Shown here piece by piece: positions 37,283 through 45,915 of a stretch of 56,347 bases of DNA. The notes beneath the pieces are model-generated. The model was given only the letters and a program-made list of their open reading frames with translations. It made no database searches and was not told the origin of the DNA. The translations under genes were made by a program, and so were the position numbers. This stretch comes from Rossellomorea aquimaris (GTDB lineage Bacteria; Bacillota; Bacilli; Bacillales; Bacillaceae_B): contig NZ_JXZC01000015.1 of NCBI RefSeq assembly GCF_000935355.1, positions 1 through 56,347 on the forward strand, written 5' to 3'. Each line of letters begins with the position of its first letter. The stretch's first letter is position 1.

Positions 37283-39400
37283 TTACGAAGCAGCCGGCTG
37301 ATCTTTTTGATCACCGCATACCGCTTTTTCAAGGATTTCTGCCACATCCTGAGTAGAGACGGTTTCTTCTACTTCCTTCGCTTTCGTTCCATCCGAAAGC
37401 ATCGTCAGGCAATATGGACAACCCGAGCTGATGACTGACGGACTCACTTCAAGTGCCTGCTCTGTACGGGAGACGTTCACGCGGTGACCTGCGTCTTCTT
37501 CCATCCACATGAGTCCTCCACCAGCTCCACAGCACATACCCTTTTCACGGTTACGTTCCATTTCAACCAATTTCACGCCGGAGATTGATTTCAGGATTTC
37601 ACGTGGCGGATCGTAAACTTCATTGTAACGGCCCAGGTAACAGGAGTCGTGGAAGGTGATTGTTTCGTTCACTTCGTATTTCGGCTTCAGACGCCCTTCT
37701 TTTACTAGGTCATACAGAAGTTCCGTATGGTGATACACTTCCGCTTCCAACCCGAAGTCCGGGTACTCATTTTTAAAAATGTTATATGCATGCGGATCGA
37801 TCGTAATAATTTTCTTGATTTCGTTCTTTTCAAATTCGGCGATGTTTTGGCCTGCGAGCTCCTGGAATAGGAATTCATTTCCGAGTCGACGTGGTGTATC
37901 GCCGGAATTCTTCTCTTTGTTTCCTAAGATTGCGAATTTCACGCCTGCTTCATTCAGCAGCTTTGCGAAAGATAACGCGATTTTTTGGCTTCGGTTATCG
38001 AAAGAACCCATGGATCCAACCCAGAATAAGTATTCGAAGTCCTCACCGGCTTTTTTCATTTCTTTCACCGTAGGGATGTGAACGTCTTCTCTCGCTTCAC
38101 GCCAGTTTTCACGTTCTTTCCGGTTCAGACCCCAAGGATTTCCCTGACGTTCGATGTTCTGCATGGCGCGCTGTGCGTCCGCATCCATCTTTCCTTCAGT
38201 CAGGACCAGGTAACGGCGAAGGTCGATGATTTTATCTACGTGCTCGTTCATGACCGGACATTGGTCTTCACAGTTACGGCACGTTGTACATGCCCAGATT
38301 TCTTCTTCTGTGATCACATCTCCGATCAAGGAAGGACTGTAAGTAGCTCCAGCTGCTGCCTCTTCTGCTGCCTGAGTGGCGCTCGCCATGGCCAGCTGAT
38401 TCCCTTTCGTACCATTGAAAGCAAATGTCGGTACCCAAGGCTTTTTCTGCGTAACGACCGCACCGTGATTGGTCAGATTATCACGCAGTTTCACAATTAA
38501 ATCCATTGGGGAAAGCATTTTCCCTGTTCCTGTAGCAGGACACATATTCGTACAACGGCCACATTCCACGCACGCGTAGAAATCGATCATTTGATGTTGG
38601 GTGAACTCTTCGATTTTCCCTACCCCGAAGCTTTCGGCTGACTCATCTTCAAAGTCGATGGGCTTAAGCTTTCCAGGGTTGTCTAAACGATTGAAGTAAA
38701 CATTCGCAGGACCTGCGATTAAGTGAGCATGCTTGGATTGTGGAACATATACCAGGAATGCCAGTAAGAATAGTAAGTGAATCCACCATGCTACATAAAA
38801 AATGACGATGGAAGCTGTTTCCCCGATGGCTCCAAGTGCCCCTGCAATGAGTGACGCTACAGGCTCTGTCCAGGCAAGCTCTTCACCGTGCCAGATCAGG
38901 CCCATTCCGTTCCCTACAAGTACCGATAGCATTAATCCCCCGATGAATAAGAGAACCAATCCTGATTTAAATCCTCTTTTTAGACGAACCAGCTTCTCCA
39001 CATAGCGGCGATGGAAGGCCCAGACAACCGCTACCAGGATCATTAGTGTGACAAGCTCCTGGAAGAACGTGAATCCAGGATATAATGGCCCCAGTGGTAA
39101 GTGACTCCCTGGCGCCAGTCCTTTCCAGATGAAATCGATGGCTCCGAATTGGACTAATATGAAACCGTAGAAGAACATGACGTGGATTGCTCCACTCTTC
39201 TTATCCTTCAAGAGCTTCTTCTGTCCGAAGACGTTGACCACGATCTTCTGGAATCGTTCCTTGAATCGCTGGTCGAACTCCACTTTCTTTCCGAGCTTAA
39301 TATATTCAATTCTCGTCTTTACTACATACACAAACAGACTTAGTGCGTAAACGGTTACAAGAATAAATGCAACCCAATTGAGAATGAGTAACCCATTCAT
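37283..39400 (-). CDS. fadF: membrane Fe-S oxidoreductase FadF
   Basis: 705 residues: N-terminal NarI-like cytochrome b-type membrane part (helices about 4-28, 70-92, 110-130, 147-170 and 195-220), two 4Fe-4S motifs CVECGRCTNMC (277-287) and CTTCRNCEDQC (371-381), and C-terminal cysteine-rich CCG domains (HDSCYLGRYN, MCCGAGGG, SSGCPYC). It probably carries electrons from acyl-CoA dehydrogenase/ETF to menaquinone; family knowledge supports this role, though it is not shown here. fadF belongs to the FadR regulon in B. subtilis, and a FadR-like operator lies ~105 bp upstream. Confidence 0.92.
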   Translation of the reverse strand: MNGLLILNWVAFILVTVYALSLFVYVVKTRIEYIKLGKKVEFDQRFKERFQKIVVNVFGQKKLLKDKKSGAIHVMFFYGFILVQFGAIDFIWKGLAPGSHLPLGPLYPGFTFFQELVTLMILVAVVWAFHRRYVEKLVRLKRGFKSGLVLLFIGGLMLSVLVGNGMGLIWHGEELAWTEPVASLIAGALGAIGETASIVIFYVAWWIHLLFLLAFLVYVPQSKHAHLIAGPANVYFNRLDNPGKLKPIDFEDESAESFGVGKIEEFTQHQMIDFYACVECGRCTNMCPATGTGKMLSPMDLIVKLRDNLTNHGAVVTQKKPWVPTFAFNGTKGNQLAMASATQAAEEAAAGATYSPSLIGDVITEEEIWACTTCRNCEDQCPVMNEHVDKIIDLRRYLVLTEGKMDADAQRAMQNIERQGNPWGLNRKERENWREAREDVHIPTVKEMKKAGEDFEYLFWVGSMGSFDNRSQKIALSFAKLLNEAGVKFAILGNKEKNSGDTPRRLGNEFLFQELAGQNIAEFEKNEIKKIITIDPHAYNIFKNEYPDFGLEAEVYHHTELLYDLVKEGRLKPKYEVNETITFHDSCYLGRYNEVYDPPREILKSISGVKLVEMERNREKGMCCGAGGGLMWMEEDAGHRVNVSRTEQALEVSPSVISSGCPYCLTMLSDGTKAKEVEETVSTQDVAEILEKAVCGDQKDQPAAS

Positions 39401-39723
39401 TTAAAAACACTCCCCCTTCATTGGTCTGACTCGAACTTCCCCTTTGTTCAAACTTTTACAAACCAAATTAATATTCTGAATAGTTTATATATCCATTATA
39501 TTATGAATGAGCATTCAGTCAATGGTTTTTACCAAGAAAAGTGAAAACCTTTTCATTGGCTCGTGAGAACTATTCACCAGTAGCAGCCCTGCACCCGTTA
39601 ATTTCAGGACTTTTTGTACCCGTACAGGTTTCGAATGGAATCCATTTAGGGAAAAGAAGAAAGAGTGCAAAGTACGGAAAATTAAGGACATACTAAAGCT
39701 AATGCAAATGAGAGAGTGATTAT
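39401..39723. other. fadF-clsB divergent intergenic region
   Basis: 323 bp carrying the FadR-like site at 39504-39521 and presumably both promoters. No ORF, RNA gene or strong hairpin was recognised. Confidence 0.5.
39504..39521. promoter_or_regulatory. FadR-like operator upstream of fadF
   Basis: TGAATGAGCATTCAGTCA: first half-site exact, second with one mismatch, spacer with one mismatch to TGAATGANTANTCATTCA. A perfect half-site TGAATGA also lies at 36959-36965 ahead of mmgA. Confidence 0.55.
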
Positions 39724-40929
39724 ATGTGGTGGTTCATCCTACTGTTATTGATAGTTGCCGTATTCGTGTGGGTGGTGATCGACTTTAAGCTGGGAAGAAG
39801 TCATTTCATCCGGACACGGACACGAAGAGATTATGAAAAAAGGAATAGCGATATTAAATTGTTTTCCAGGGGTCCCGAGCTTTTTGATCAAATGTTTAAA
39901 GAACTGAAGGAAGCCAAGTCCTCTATTCATGTTTTATTTTACATTGTACAAGATGACCATTTCGCTTTACGGTTTATGGATTTACTGAAGGATAAAGCAA
40001 AAGAAGGCGTAGAGGTCCGCCTGTTAATGGATCAGATCGGGAGTCATAACGTACCTAAATCAAAGGTGAGGATGCTTCGGGACGCAGGTGTGGAAGTGGC
40101 CTTCTGTCAAAAGGTCCGGCTCCCCTTCTTATTCTTCTCCTCCCAACAGCGTAACCACCGGAAGATCACAGTCATTGACGGGGTGATCGGGTATTTGGGA
40201 GGGTATAATGTCGGGAAAGAATATATTGATGAAAATGACATACCGGAGCTGTCTCCCTGGAGGGATTATCATCTCCGTTTGGAGGGTGAAGGCGTTCACG
40301 ATTTACAAACAGAATTTTGTATCGATTGGTTCAGGGGAACGAAAGATGACCTTAAAGACGAAGCGAAATACTTTCCTCCAGCCGAAAAAGGAAGCATCCC
40401 ACACCAGATCTTCCCTACAGAAGGTGTGAATATCGAAGATTTCTTCAAGAAATTCATTGATGAAGCCGAAGAGGAAATCATTATTGGAACTCCTTACTTC
40501 ATCCCTACTCCCATCTTGATGGACGCCCTTTGTGATGCATTGGAACGGGGCGTTATAGTAAGGATCATCATTCCAAATAATGCTGATCATATGTTGGTGA
40601 AGGAAGCTGCCTTCCCTTATTTCAGGACCTTGCTCTCTAAGGGAGCAAAGGTGTATCAATTCATGAACGGCTTTTACCATGCCAAAGTGATGGTTGTAGA
40701 CGACCACTTCTGTGATATAGGTACGGCGAATTTTGATAAAAGAAGTTTCTTTATCAACCTTGAAATCAATAATCTTATTTTCGACAAAGATTTCATTCAC
40801 ATATTGAAAAAAGAAATGGTAAAGGATATGGACGCATCCGACATGCTGAGTGAAAGCGATCTTGCAAATGTTTCCTTACTCACCCGTATCAAGGAACGTA
40901 TCGCTTCATCCATTTCTATTTTACTTTAA
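39724..40929 (+). CDS. clsB: cardiolipin synthase-type phospholipase D protein YwjE
   Basis: 401 residues: one N-terminal membrane helix (about 2-20), then two PLD domains with HxK motifs RNHRKITVIDG (His145, Lys147) and FYHAKVMVVDD. It would condense phosphatidylglycerol to cardiolipin at the membrane. Position beside fadF and uvsE matches ywjE (clsB) of B. subtilis. Ribosome-binding site gagagtgatt. It is 12 bp upstream of uvsE, so the two are co-transcribed. Confidence 0.9.
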   Translation: MWWFILLLLIVAVFVWVVIDFKLGRSHFIRTRTRRDYEKRNSDIKLFSRGPELFDQMFKELKEAKSSIHVLFYIVQDDHFALRFMDLLKDKAKEGVEVRLLMDQIGSHNVPKSKVRMLRDAGVEVAFCQKVRLPFLFFSSQQRNHRKITVIDGVIGYLGGYNVGKEYIDENDIPELSPWRDYHLRLEGEGVHDLQTEFCIDWFRGTKDDLKDEAKYFPPAEKGSIPHQIFPTEGVNIEDFFKKFIDEAEEEIIIGTPYFIPTPILMDALCDALERGVIVRIIIPNNADHMLVKEAAFPYFRTLLSKGAKVYQFMNGFYHAKVMVVDDHFCDIGTANFDKRSFFINLEINNLIFDKDFIHILKKEMVKDMDASDMLSESDLANVSLLTRIKERIASSISILL

Positions 40930-40941
40930 GGGGGATACCAC

Positions 40942-41895
40942 ATGAAAGTGCGATTGGGGTTTGTTGCTAATTCCCTCTCCTTATGGGACGCAAGCCCTGC
41001 CAAAACCATGACCTACAAACGATATTCCGAGCTTCCGAAAGAGGAACGAATGGATCGTTTGAAGGAAGTGACTAAATTAAATTTGGAACATACGAAACGC
41101 ATACTGTATTTGTGTGCAGCTCATGAAATTGAAGTGTACCGACTATCAAGCTCCCTTGTTCCTTTAGCCACCCACCCGGAAGTAGAATGGGATTTCCATT
41201 CCCCTTTTAAAAATGAATGGACGGAGCTCGGGGGACTGATTAAAAAATTCGGTATCAGAGCAAGCTTTCACCCCAATCAGTTCACCCTGTTCACAAGTCC
41301 GAGACAGCATGTGACGGACAATGCCGTGAAGGATATGGTGTACCATTACCGGATGCTTGAGTATATGGGGATCGAGAAGGATTCTGTCATCAACATTCAC
41401 ATCGGCGGAAGCTATGGTGATAAGGATGAAACACTGGTCCGTTTTCATGAGAATCTGAAAGACCTCCCTGCTGATGTCAAAGAGATCATGACCCTGGAAA
41501 ATGACGACAAAACCTACACGGTTGAAGAAACATTAGCCGTATGTCAAAAGGAAAGCATCCCCATGGTTCTCGACATCCATCATCATGAGGCTAATCTTAG
41601 TGAGAAGCCTCTGGAGGATTATCTTGAAGCCATTTTTACCACATGGGAAAAGAGAGATCTCGTTCCCAAAATACATATTTCCTCCCCAAAATCGGAAAAA
41701 GCCTTTCGCTCTCACGCTGATTTGGTCGATGCGGGGTTCGTAGAGGGGTTTTTCAAAACACTCAAGACGTTTGATCGGGACGTTGACTTTATGATTGAAG
41801 CAAAGCATAAGGATTTGGCCATGCTGAAGTTGATAGAGGACCTTTCGACCATCAGGGGAGTGAAACGAATTAGTGGCGGGGCTTTGGAATGGTAG
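40942..41895 (+). CDS. uvsE: UV DNA damage endonuclease
   Basis: TIM-barrel metallo-endonuclease (UVDE) that nicks 5' to UV photoproducts. 317 residues; start motif RLGFVANSLSLWDASP, metal-ligand regions SFHPNQF, NIHIGGSYGDKD, LENDD, LDIHHHEAN and EAKHKD are all present. ATG has aaggggg. In B. subtilis the orthologue (ywjD) is part of spore DNA repair; no sporulation promoter is visible directly upstream because it follows clsB. Confidence 0.94.
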   Translation: MKVRLGFVANSLSLWDASPAKTMTYKRYSELPKEERMDRLKEVTKLNLEHTKRILYLCAAHEIEVYRLSSSLVPLATHPEVEWDFHSPFKNEWTELGGLIKKFGIRASFHPNQFTLFTSPRQHVTDNAVKDMVYHYRMLEYMGIEKDSVINIHIGGSYGDKDETLVRFHENLKDLPADVKEIMTLENDDKTYTVEETLAVCQKESIPMVLDIHHHEANLSEKPLEDYLEAIFTTWEKRDLVPKIHISSPKSEKAFRSHADLVDAGFVEGFFKTLKTFDRDVDFMIEAKHKDLAMLKLIEDLSTIRGVKRISGGALEW

Positions 41896-41899
41896 TGTG

Positions 41900-41933
41900 A
41901 AAGATGGACACTTTGTTGTTCGTCTTTTTTTTT
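41900..41933 (+). terminator. uvsE terminator
   Basis: aaagatggac/gttcgtcttt stem (one G-U, one mismatch) followed by nine T, 5 bp after the stop. Confidence 0.65.
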
Positions 41934-41934
41934 G

Positions 41935-41993
41935 CCCACTCCGGGAACCGGTAACTTTCAAGGCAGTTGGAAGCTACCGGTTCCTGGAGTGGG
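41935..41993. repeat. large inverted repeat between uvsE and the XapX gene
   Basis: 19-bp arms (41935-41953 and 41975-41993; cccactcc..aaccggta) with one G-T mismatch and a 21-nt loop. No T tract on either strand. It may be a bidirectional 3'-end structure or a small repeat element. Confidence 0.65.
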
Positions 41994-42007
41994 TTCTTAT
42001 GTAACTT

Positions 42008-42187
42008 TCATTTGAAGACAGATTCAATCCAGGGCTGAATCGCTGTAAACGCTTTAAATCCAAGGTAAATGCCTATAATCCCTGCAATCCCGGCCAAGGC
42101 AGGCGGTGCCGGAATGGGAAGCTTGAATAGAGCAAAAATAAATCCAACCAGGAAACCGGTCACAATCGCTAAAATAACGGTTTTCAT
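42008..42187 (-). CDS. XapX domain protein
   Basis: 59-residue membrane protein: MKTVILAIVTGFLVGFIFAL, then PIPAPPALAGIAGIIGIYLG, the XapX (DUF1427) signature; function unknown. Two transmembrane helices. ATG at 42187 has aggagg; the frame extends upstream into argS but that part is blocked by the argS terminator. It is a monocistronic unit between argS and uvsE. Confidence 0.8.
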   Translation of the reverse strand: MKTVILAIVTGFLVGFIFALFKLPIPAPPALAGIAGIIGIYLGFKAFTAIQPWIESVFK

Positions 42188-42246
42188 AATATCCTCCTGA
42201 ACAATATGTCTTCCTATATTATACGTTAAAGCTGGAGAAATATAAG

Positions 42247-42277
42247 AAAAAAGGTCCATCCAGGGGGACGGACCTTC
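42247..42277 (-). terminator. argS terminator
   Basis: Minus strand aaggtcc/ggacctt stem with six T, 15 bp after argS. One arm is a GGTCCGTCCC repeat copy (ggaccTtc..cgtcccc). Confidence 0.75.
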
Positions 42278-42291
42278 TTCATCTATCGTCA

Positions 42292-43962
42292 TTACATTTT
42301 TTCCGGAGCGGCAACTCCGATTAATGCAAGAGCGTTTTGTAATGTTACTCGGACCACTTTCACAAGGGCCAGACGAGCTGTAGTGAGTTCACGGTTTTCT
42401 TCATCAAGAACCTTATTGGCATTGTAGAAGCTGTGGAAAGCGGATGCCAGGTCGTTAATGTAATTCGCCACACGATGTGGTGTACGTTTCTCCGCAGCAT
42501 CGGCAACCATTTGTGGGAATTCACCTAATTTTTTAAGTAAATCCACTTCTTTTTCCGTACCGATCAGCTTTAAGTCGATCTTATCTTCTGAAGCGAGTCC
42601 CTGCTCTTCTGCTTGACGCAAAATACTGCAAATACGCGCGTGGGCATATTGAGCGTAATACACTGGATTTTCATTGGACTGGGATACCGCTAAGTCCAAA
42701 TCAAAGTCCATATGCGTATCGGCACTTCTCATGGCAAAGAAATAACGGACTGCATCAAGGCCGACTTCTTCTACAAGCTCACGTAAAGTGACTGCTTTAC
42801 CAGTACGCTTACTCATCTTCATCTTCTCACCATTTTTATACAGGTGAACCAGTTGAATCACTTCTACTTCTAATTTCTCACGGTCAAAACCAAGTGCTTC
42901 AATCGCCGCTTTCATACGTGGGATGTATCCGTGGTGGTCAGCACCCCAAATATTGATCAGCACATCATGTCCGCGTTCGAATTTATCCTGGTGGTAGGAA
43001 ATATCCGGAGTCAAGTACGTGTACGTTCCATCATTCTTGATGAGAACACGGTCTTTATCATCGCCAAGTTCAGTCGAACGGAACCAGGTTGCGCCATCTT
43101 CTTCATACACGTGACCATTGTCTTTAAGTGTTTTTAATGCAGCATCAATTTTGCCGTTTTCATATAGGGATGTTTCAGAGTACCACACGTTGAATGGCAC
43201 ACGGAACATTTCCAGGTCCTTTTGAAGTTTGGCCATTTCGATCTTCAGTCCGTACTCACGGAAGAACTTGTAGCGCTCTTCGTCGCTTACTTCCGCATAT
43301 TTCGAGCCGAATTCTTCAGCCAGTTTCTTTCCGATTTCGATGATGTCCGCCCCATGATATCCATCTTCCGGCATCGCCTTATCTTGTCCAAGGGCTTGGA
43401 AATAACGGGCCTCGACGGAAATCGCCAGGTTATGGATTTGGTTTCCTGCATCATTGATGTAGTACTCACGGGTTACCTTATATCCGGCTTTTTCAAGGAC
43501 GTTACATAAGGAATCACCCACAGCCGCTCCACGGGCATGTCCAAGGTGAAGATCACCTGTAGGGTTGGCGGATACAAACTCCACGTTCACTCTCTCGCCA
43601 TTTCCCGCGTTTGATTGACCATATTCCTGGTCTTGATCAAGGATCAATGGAATCAAATCGGTCAGGTATTCATTGTTCATGTAGAAATTAATGAATCCAG
43701 GTCCTGCAATCTCCATTTTTTCAATGGATCCTTTTGACTGGTCAAAGTTCGCCATAATGTCATCTGCAATCATGCGCGGCGCTTTTTTGGCTACGCGTGC
43801 AAGCTGCATCGCCATATTGGTAGAGTAATCACCATGGGATTTTTCTTTCGGTATTTCTAAGATCACATCAGGAATCTGATCCTCTGTTGCGAGACCCGCC
43901 TTCAGAACTGCTGCTTTGATTTCGGATTTCAGGTTTTCTTGTACTTTTTCGACAATATTCAT
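42292..43962 (-). CDS. argS: arginyl-tRNA synthetase
   Basis: Class I synthetase, 556 residues: Add1 N-terminal domain, HIGH-type HLGHARGA (about 131-138, within [18 protein letters not shown]), and [11 protein letters not shown], with DALR anticodon domain near the C-terminus. ATG at 43962 is 4 bp after ywiB; aaggagg is 12 nt upstream. A longer ATG lies inside ywiB and is unlikely. No T-box leader is seen upstream of ywiB. Confidence 0.96.
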   Translation of the reverse strand: MNIVEKVQENLKSEIKAAVLKAGLATEDQIPDVILEIPKEKSHGDYSTNMAMQLARVAKKAPRMIADDIMANFDQSKGSIEKMEIAGPGFINFYMNNEYLTDLIPLILDQDQEYGQSNAGNGERVNVEFVSANPTGDLHLGHARGAAVGDSLCNVLEKAGYKVTREYYINDAGNQIHNLAISVEARYFQALGQDKAMPEDGYHGADIIEIGKKLAEEFGSKYAEVSDEERYKFFREYGLKIEMAKLQKDLEMFRVPFNVWYSETSLYENGKIDAALKTLKDNGHVYEEDGATWFRSTELGDDKDRVLIKNDGTYTYLTPDISYHQDKFERGHDVLINIWGADHHGYIPRMKAAIEALGFDREKLEVEVIQLVHLYKNGEKMKMSKRTGKAVTLRELVEEVGLDAVRYFFAMRSADTHMDFDLDLAVSQSNENPVYYAQYAHARICSILRQAEEQGLASEDKIDLKLIGTEKEVDLLKKLGEFPQMVADAAEKRTPHRVANYINDLASAFHSFYNANKVLDEENRELTTARLALVKVVRVTLQNALALIGVAAPEKM

Positions 43963-43966
43963 ATCC

Positions 43967-44413
43967 CTATGCTTCCTCCTTATAGTGAATGGACATAACA
44001 TAATCCCCTACTGGACTGTCTTGCATCTTTAACTCGTAAGAAAGGTTGAAATTCCCTTCCAATTTGGAGTCACTTTGTGTATGTGAAAGTTTCTTTGTGT
44101 TGGTTGTAAGTAAGAGAGTACCCATCTGGCTTTCGTAAGAACCATTTTGTTCCTCCCGTTCGTTAAAGGCCATTCTCATTTTCACTGCACCGCTTCTGAG
44201 AATGAGAGCTTGCTGATCTGAAACTTTAACAATCGTATGAGTGGTCCCTTCCTCTTGCACCTCATCGTACTTCAGGAAAATAGCATCCCCTTTTTCATAG
44301 TATCGACCAAATGACACCAGTTCAAAAGAGTCACTTTCCTTACCTATTGTGATTTTGGTTTTCAAGTGAACTTTGACAGGGGTGTAATCTGTTTTTGCCG
44401 TCAAACCACTCAC
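43967..44413 (-). CDS. ywiB: DUF1934 family protein YwiB
   Basis: 148-residue calycin-like beta-barrel protein conserved ahead of argS; function unknown. The sequence alternates beta-strand patterns ([56 protein letters not shown]). No signal peptide. The GTG at 44413 is assigned; a TTG three codons later fits the aaagga site at 10 nt as well. Co-transcribed with argS. Confidence 0.8.
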   Translation of the reverse strand: MSGLTAKTDYTPVKVHLKTKITIGKESDSFELVSFGRYYEKGDAIFLKYDEVQEEGTTHTIVKVSDQQALILRSGAVKMRMAFNEREEQNGSYESQMGTLLLTTNTKKLSHTQSDSKLEGNFNLSYELKMQDSPVGDYVMSIHYKEEA

Positions 44414-44446
44414 ATCCTTTTCTATTTTAGGGTCCGATCAAGTGAT

Positions 44447-44459
44447 AGGTCCGTCCCTC
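44447..44459. repeat. GGTCCGTCCCT motif copy
   Basis: aggtccgtccctc, with a ggtcc partial inverted neighbour at 44431. Confidence 0.6.
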
Positions 44460-44696
44460 TTTTAGACGTCCCTTCCTTCTAACTAATTAAGTATAAGAAG
44501 TATTGTGGGAAATTGCAATGGAACAGGGTGAGTTTTCATTTTTTGGGGTGGATGTAACCGGAGATCCTCCGCTTATTTTACTTATGCTGGTTCTTCTATA
44601 AAGGGCAAGACATCTTATTTAAAAGATCACAATGTTCCTAATAAAGAAACACGCCAAATATGCTACGGGGAGTTCTACTTTTTTATATCATGTCGG

Positions 44697-44730
44697 CAAA
44701 AAGCCCCTCACTTCATGGAAGCAGGGGTTC
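44697..44730 (-). terminator. SDR gene terminator
   Basis: Minus strand: cccct/agggg-type stem (aacccct...aggggct) followed by five T, 12 bp after the stop. Confidence 0.75.
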
Positions 44731-44741
44731 TTTCTGATGGT

Positions 44742-45782
44742 CTATTTTTTGATAAGACCGTCCCGTTTCATCTGGTTCACCTGATCTGTGAAGGTAGTTT
44801 CGAGACTTCTATAGGTCATGCCGAGCTCTTTGATGCTTTTTTCCGTATTAAATTTCACAGGAATCCCGACGTTTTTGCTCACGTATGGTCTTGTAAGCCC
44901 CACTGTTGGTGCGATCAGCCAGATGAGAGGCTTCGGAACGACCCTGGTCGGGAGGGGATACTCATTGGGAAAGTTCTTTTCAATCAGCTTTGCGATTTGG
45001 GTGAACGTGATTTCCCCGCCTGAAAGGATGTAGCGCCCTTTGGCTTCAGGTTTGAACGCTGCGAGCATATGTGCCTTCGCGATGTCCCTTACGTCCACGA
45101 CTCCAGTTGCGAGATCCGGTACCCCTGTTTTAAATCCGCCGGTCAGAAACGATAGAATCGTAGACGTGCTTGTCGAGTCAGTCCGTTTCGTCAGGGCAGG
45201 CCCCATGACAAATGAAGGGTTGATGGTGACAAGATCCCACCGGTCCTGTGCTTTCATCATCTTCCATGCTTCTTTTTCTGCTAGGGTCTTGGAATAATTG
45301 TAAGGCTGATGTTCAGTGGAACTCGTCGTATTCCAATCGTCTTCTGTGAAGTAAGGCTTGCCCTTCATATCGATGTGGTCCCCGAAGATGGCGACGACAC
45401 TGCTGGTCAACACCACACGCTTGACGGACTTTGATTTATTTACGGATGTTAACACATTTTGCGTCCCTTTTTTCGCCGGTTCCACGAGTTCTTTTTCAGG
45501 GTCTTTGATTCCGTTGATCAGAAAGGGCGAGGCCGTATGGAAGACGTACTCCGAGCCATCGACGGCTTGATCGAAGCTTCCTTCCTTCAAAAGGTCGGCT
45601 TCGTAGAGTGTCAACGTACCGGGAGTCGAGCTTTCGATGTCTTTCAGATGCTGGTATTTTTCTTCTTTTTGCAGGCTGCGGACGGTCGTCCTGACGTTGT
45701 GACCTTGTTCCAGCAGCTCTTTCACGAGCCATGAAGCTACAAAACCTGTTCCGCCGGTTACGAGTACGGTTGATTGATTCAT
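44742..45782 (-). CDS. NAD(P)-dependent extended SDR reductase (dihydroflavonol-reductase-like)
   Basis: 346 residues. Rossmann TGGTGFVAS (9-17), acidic-free RTTVRS after strand 2, suggesting NADP, and catalytic Tyr161-xxx-Lys165 in YNYSK with INPSFVMGP. It resembles bacterial DFR/cinnamoyl-CoA/aldehyde reductases; substrate unknown. Not part of the B. subtilis order at this site, so it is an insertion between ywiB and speB. It has its own promoter whose -10 overlaps a 26-bp palindrome (45840-45865), indicating a dedicated regulator. Confidence 0.85.
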   Translation of the reverse strand: MNQSTVLVTGGTGFVASWLVKELLEQGHNVRTTVRSLQKEEKYQHLKDIESSTPGTLTLYEADLLKEGSFDQAVDGSEYVFHTASPFLINGIKDPEKELVEPAKKGTQNVLTSVNKSKSVKRVVLTSSVVAIFGDHIDMKGKPYFTEDDWNTTSSTEHQPYNYSKTLAEKEAWKMMKAQDRWDLVTINPSFVMGPALTKRTDSTSTSTILSFLTGGFKTGVPDLATGVVDVRDIAKAHMLAAFKPEAKGRYILSGGEITFTQIAKLIEKNFPNEYPLPTRVVPKPLIWLIAPTVGLTRPYVSKNVGIPVKFNTEKSIKELGMTYRSLETTFTDQVNQMKRDGLIKK

Positions 45783-45815
45783 AAAATCAGCCTTCTTTCT
45801 TTTTTGTATTTATAC

Positions 45816-45831
45816 GAGAGGTCCGTCCCTC
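45816..45831. repeat. GAGAGGTCCGTCCCTC motif copy in the SDR leader
   Basis: Within the 5' leader, 34 bp before the SDR ATG. gagagg...cctctc on the reverse reading makes a small stem. Confidence 0.6.
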
Positions 45832-45839
45832 TATTGGTT

Positions 45840-45865
45840 TATATGTTTAAAACTTTAAACATATA
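45840..45865. promoter_or_regulatory. operator palindrome over the SDR promoter
   Basis: tatatgtttaaa-ac-tttaaacatata: perfect 12-bp inverted arms. It begins within the predicted -10 and covers the start point, so a bound protein would block transcription. Confidence 0.6.
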
Positions 45866-45892
45866 GTATTAAATTGAAGCCCCTTCTGTCAA
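45863..45892 (-). promoter_or_regulatory. SDR sigma-A promoter
   Basis: Minus strand perfect TTGACA (45887-45892), 18-nt spacer, TACTAT (45863-45868). The -35 lies in the loop of the speB terminator palindrome. Confidence 0.5.
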
Positions 45893-45907
45893 CAGAAGGG
45901 GCTTCAA
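45874..45907. terminator. speB terminator palindrome
   Basis: Perfect 16-bp arms ttgaagccccttctgt/acagaaggggcttcaa separated by 2 bp, 8 bp after the speB stop. T tract on the minus strand is weak (tttaat). Confidence 0.65.
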
Positions 45908-45915
45908 GCTGTTTA

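Larger units (their letters stand above)
44414..44741. other. SDR-ywiB intergenic region
   Basis: 328 bp. Contains a GGTCCGTCCCTC motif copy (44447-44459) and the SDR terminator (44697-44730). No gene; the ywiB promoter should be here, but no strong match was picked out. Confidence 0.5.

Noticed and set aside
42037..42050. cre-like TGTAAACGCTTTAA
   Set aside because: Inside the XapX coding region near its 3' end, no promoter context; regarded as chance.
44414..44696. T-box leader for ywiB-argS
   Set aside because: No TGGNACCGCG-type antiterminator sequence or specifier-loop structure was found.
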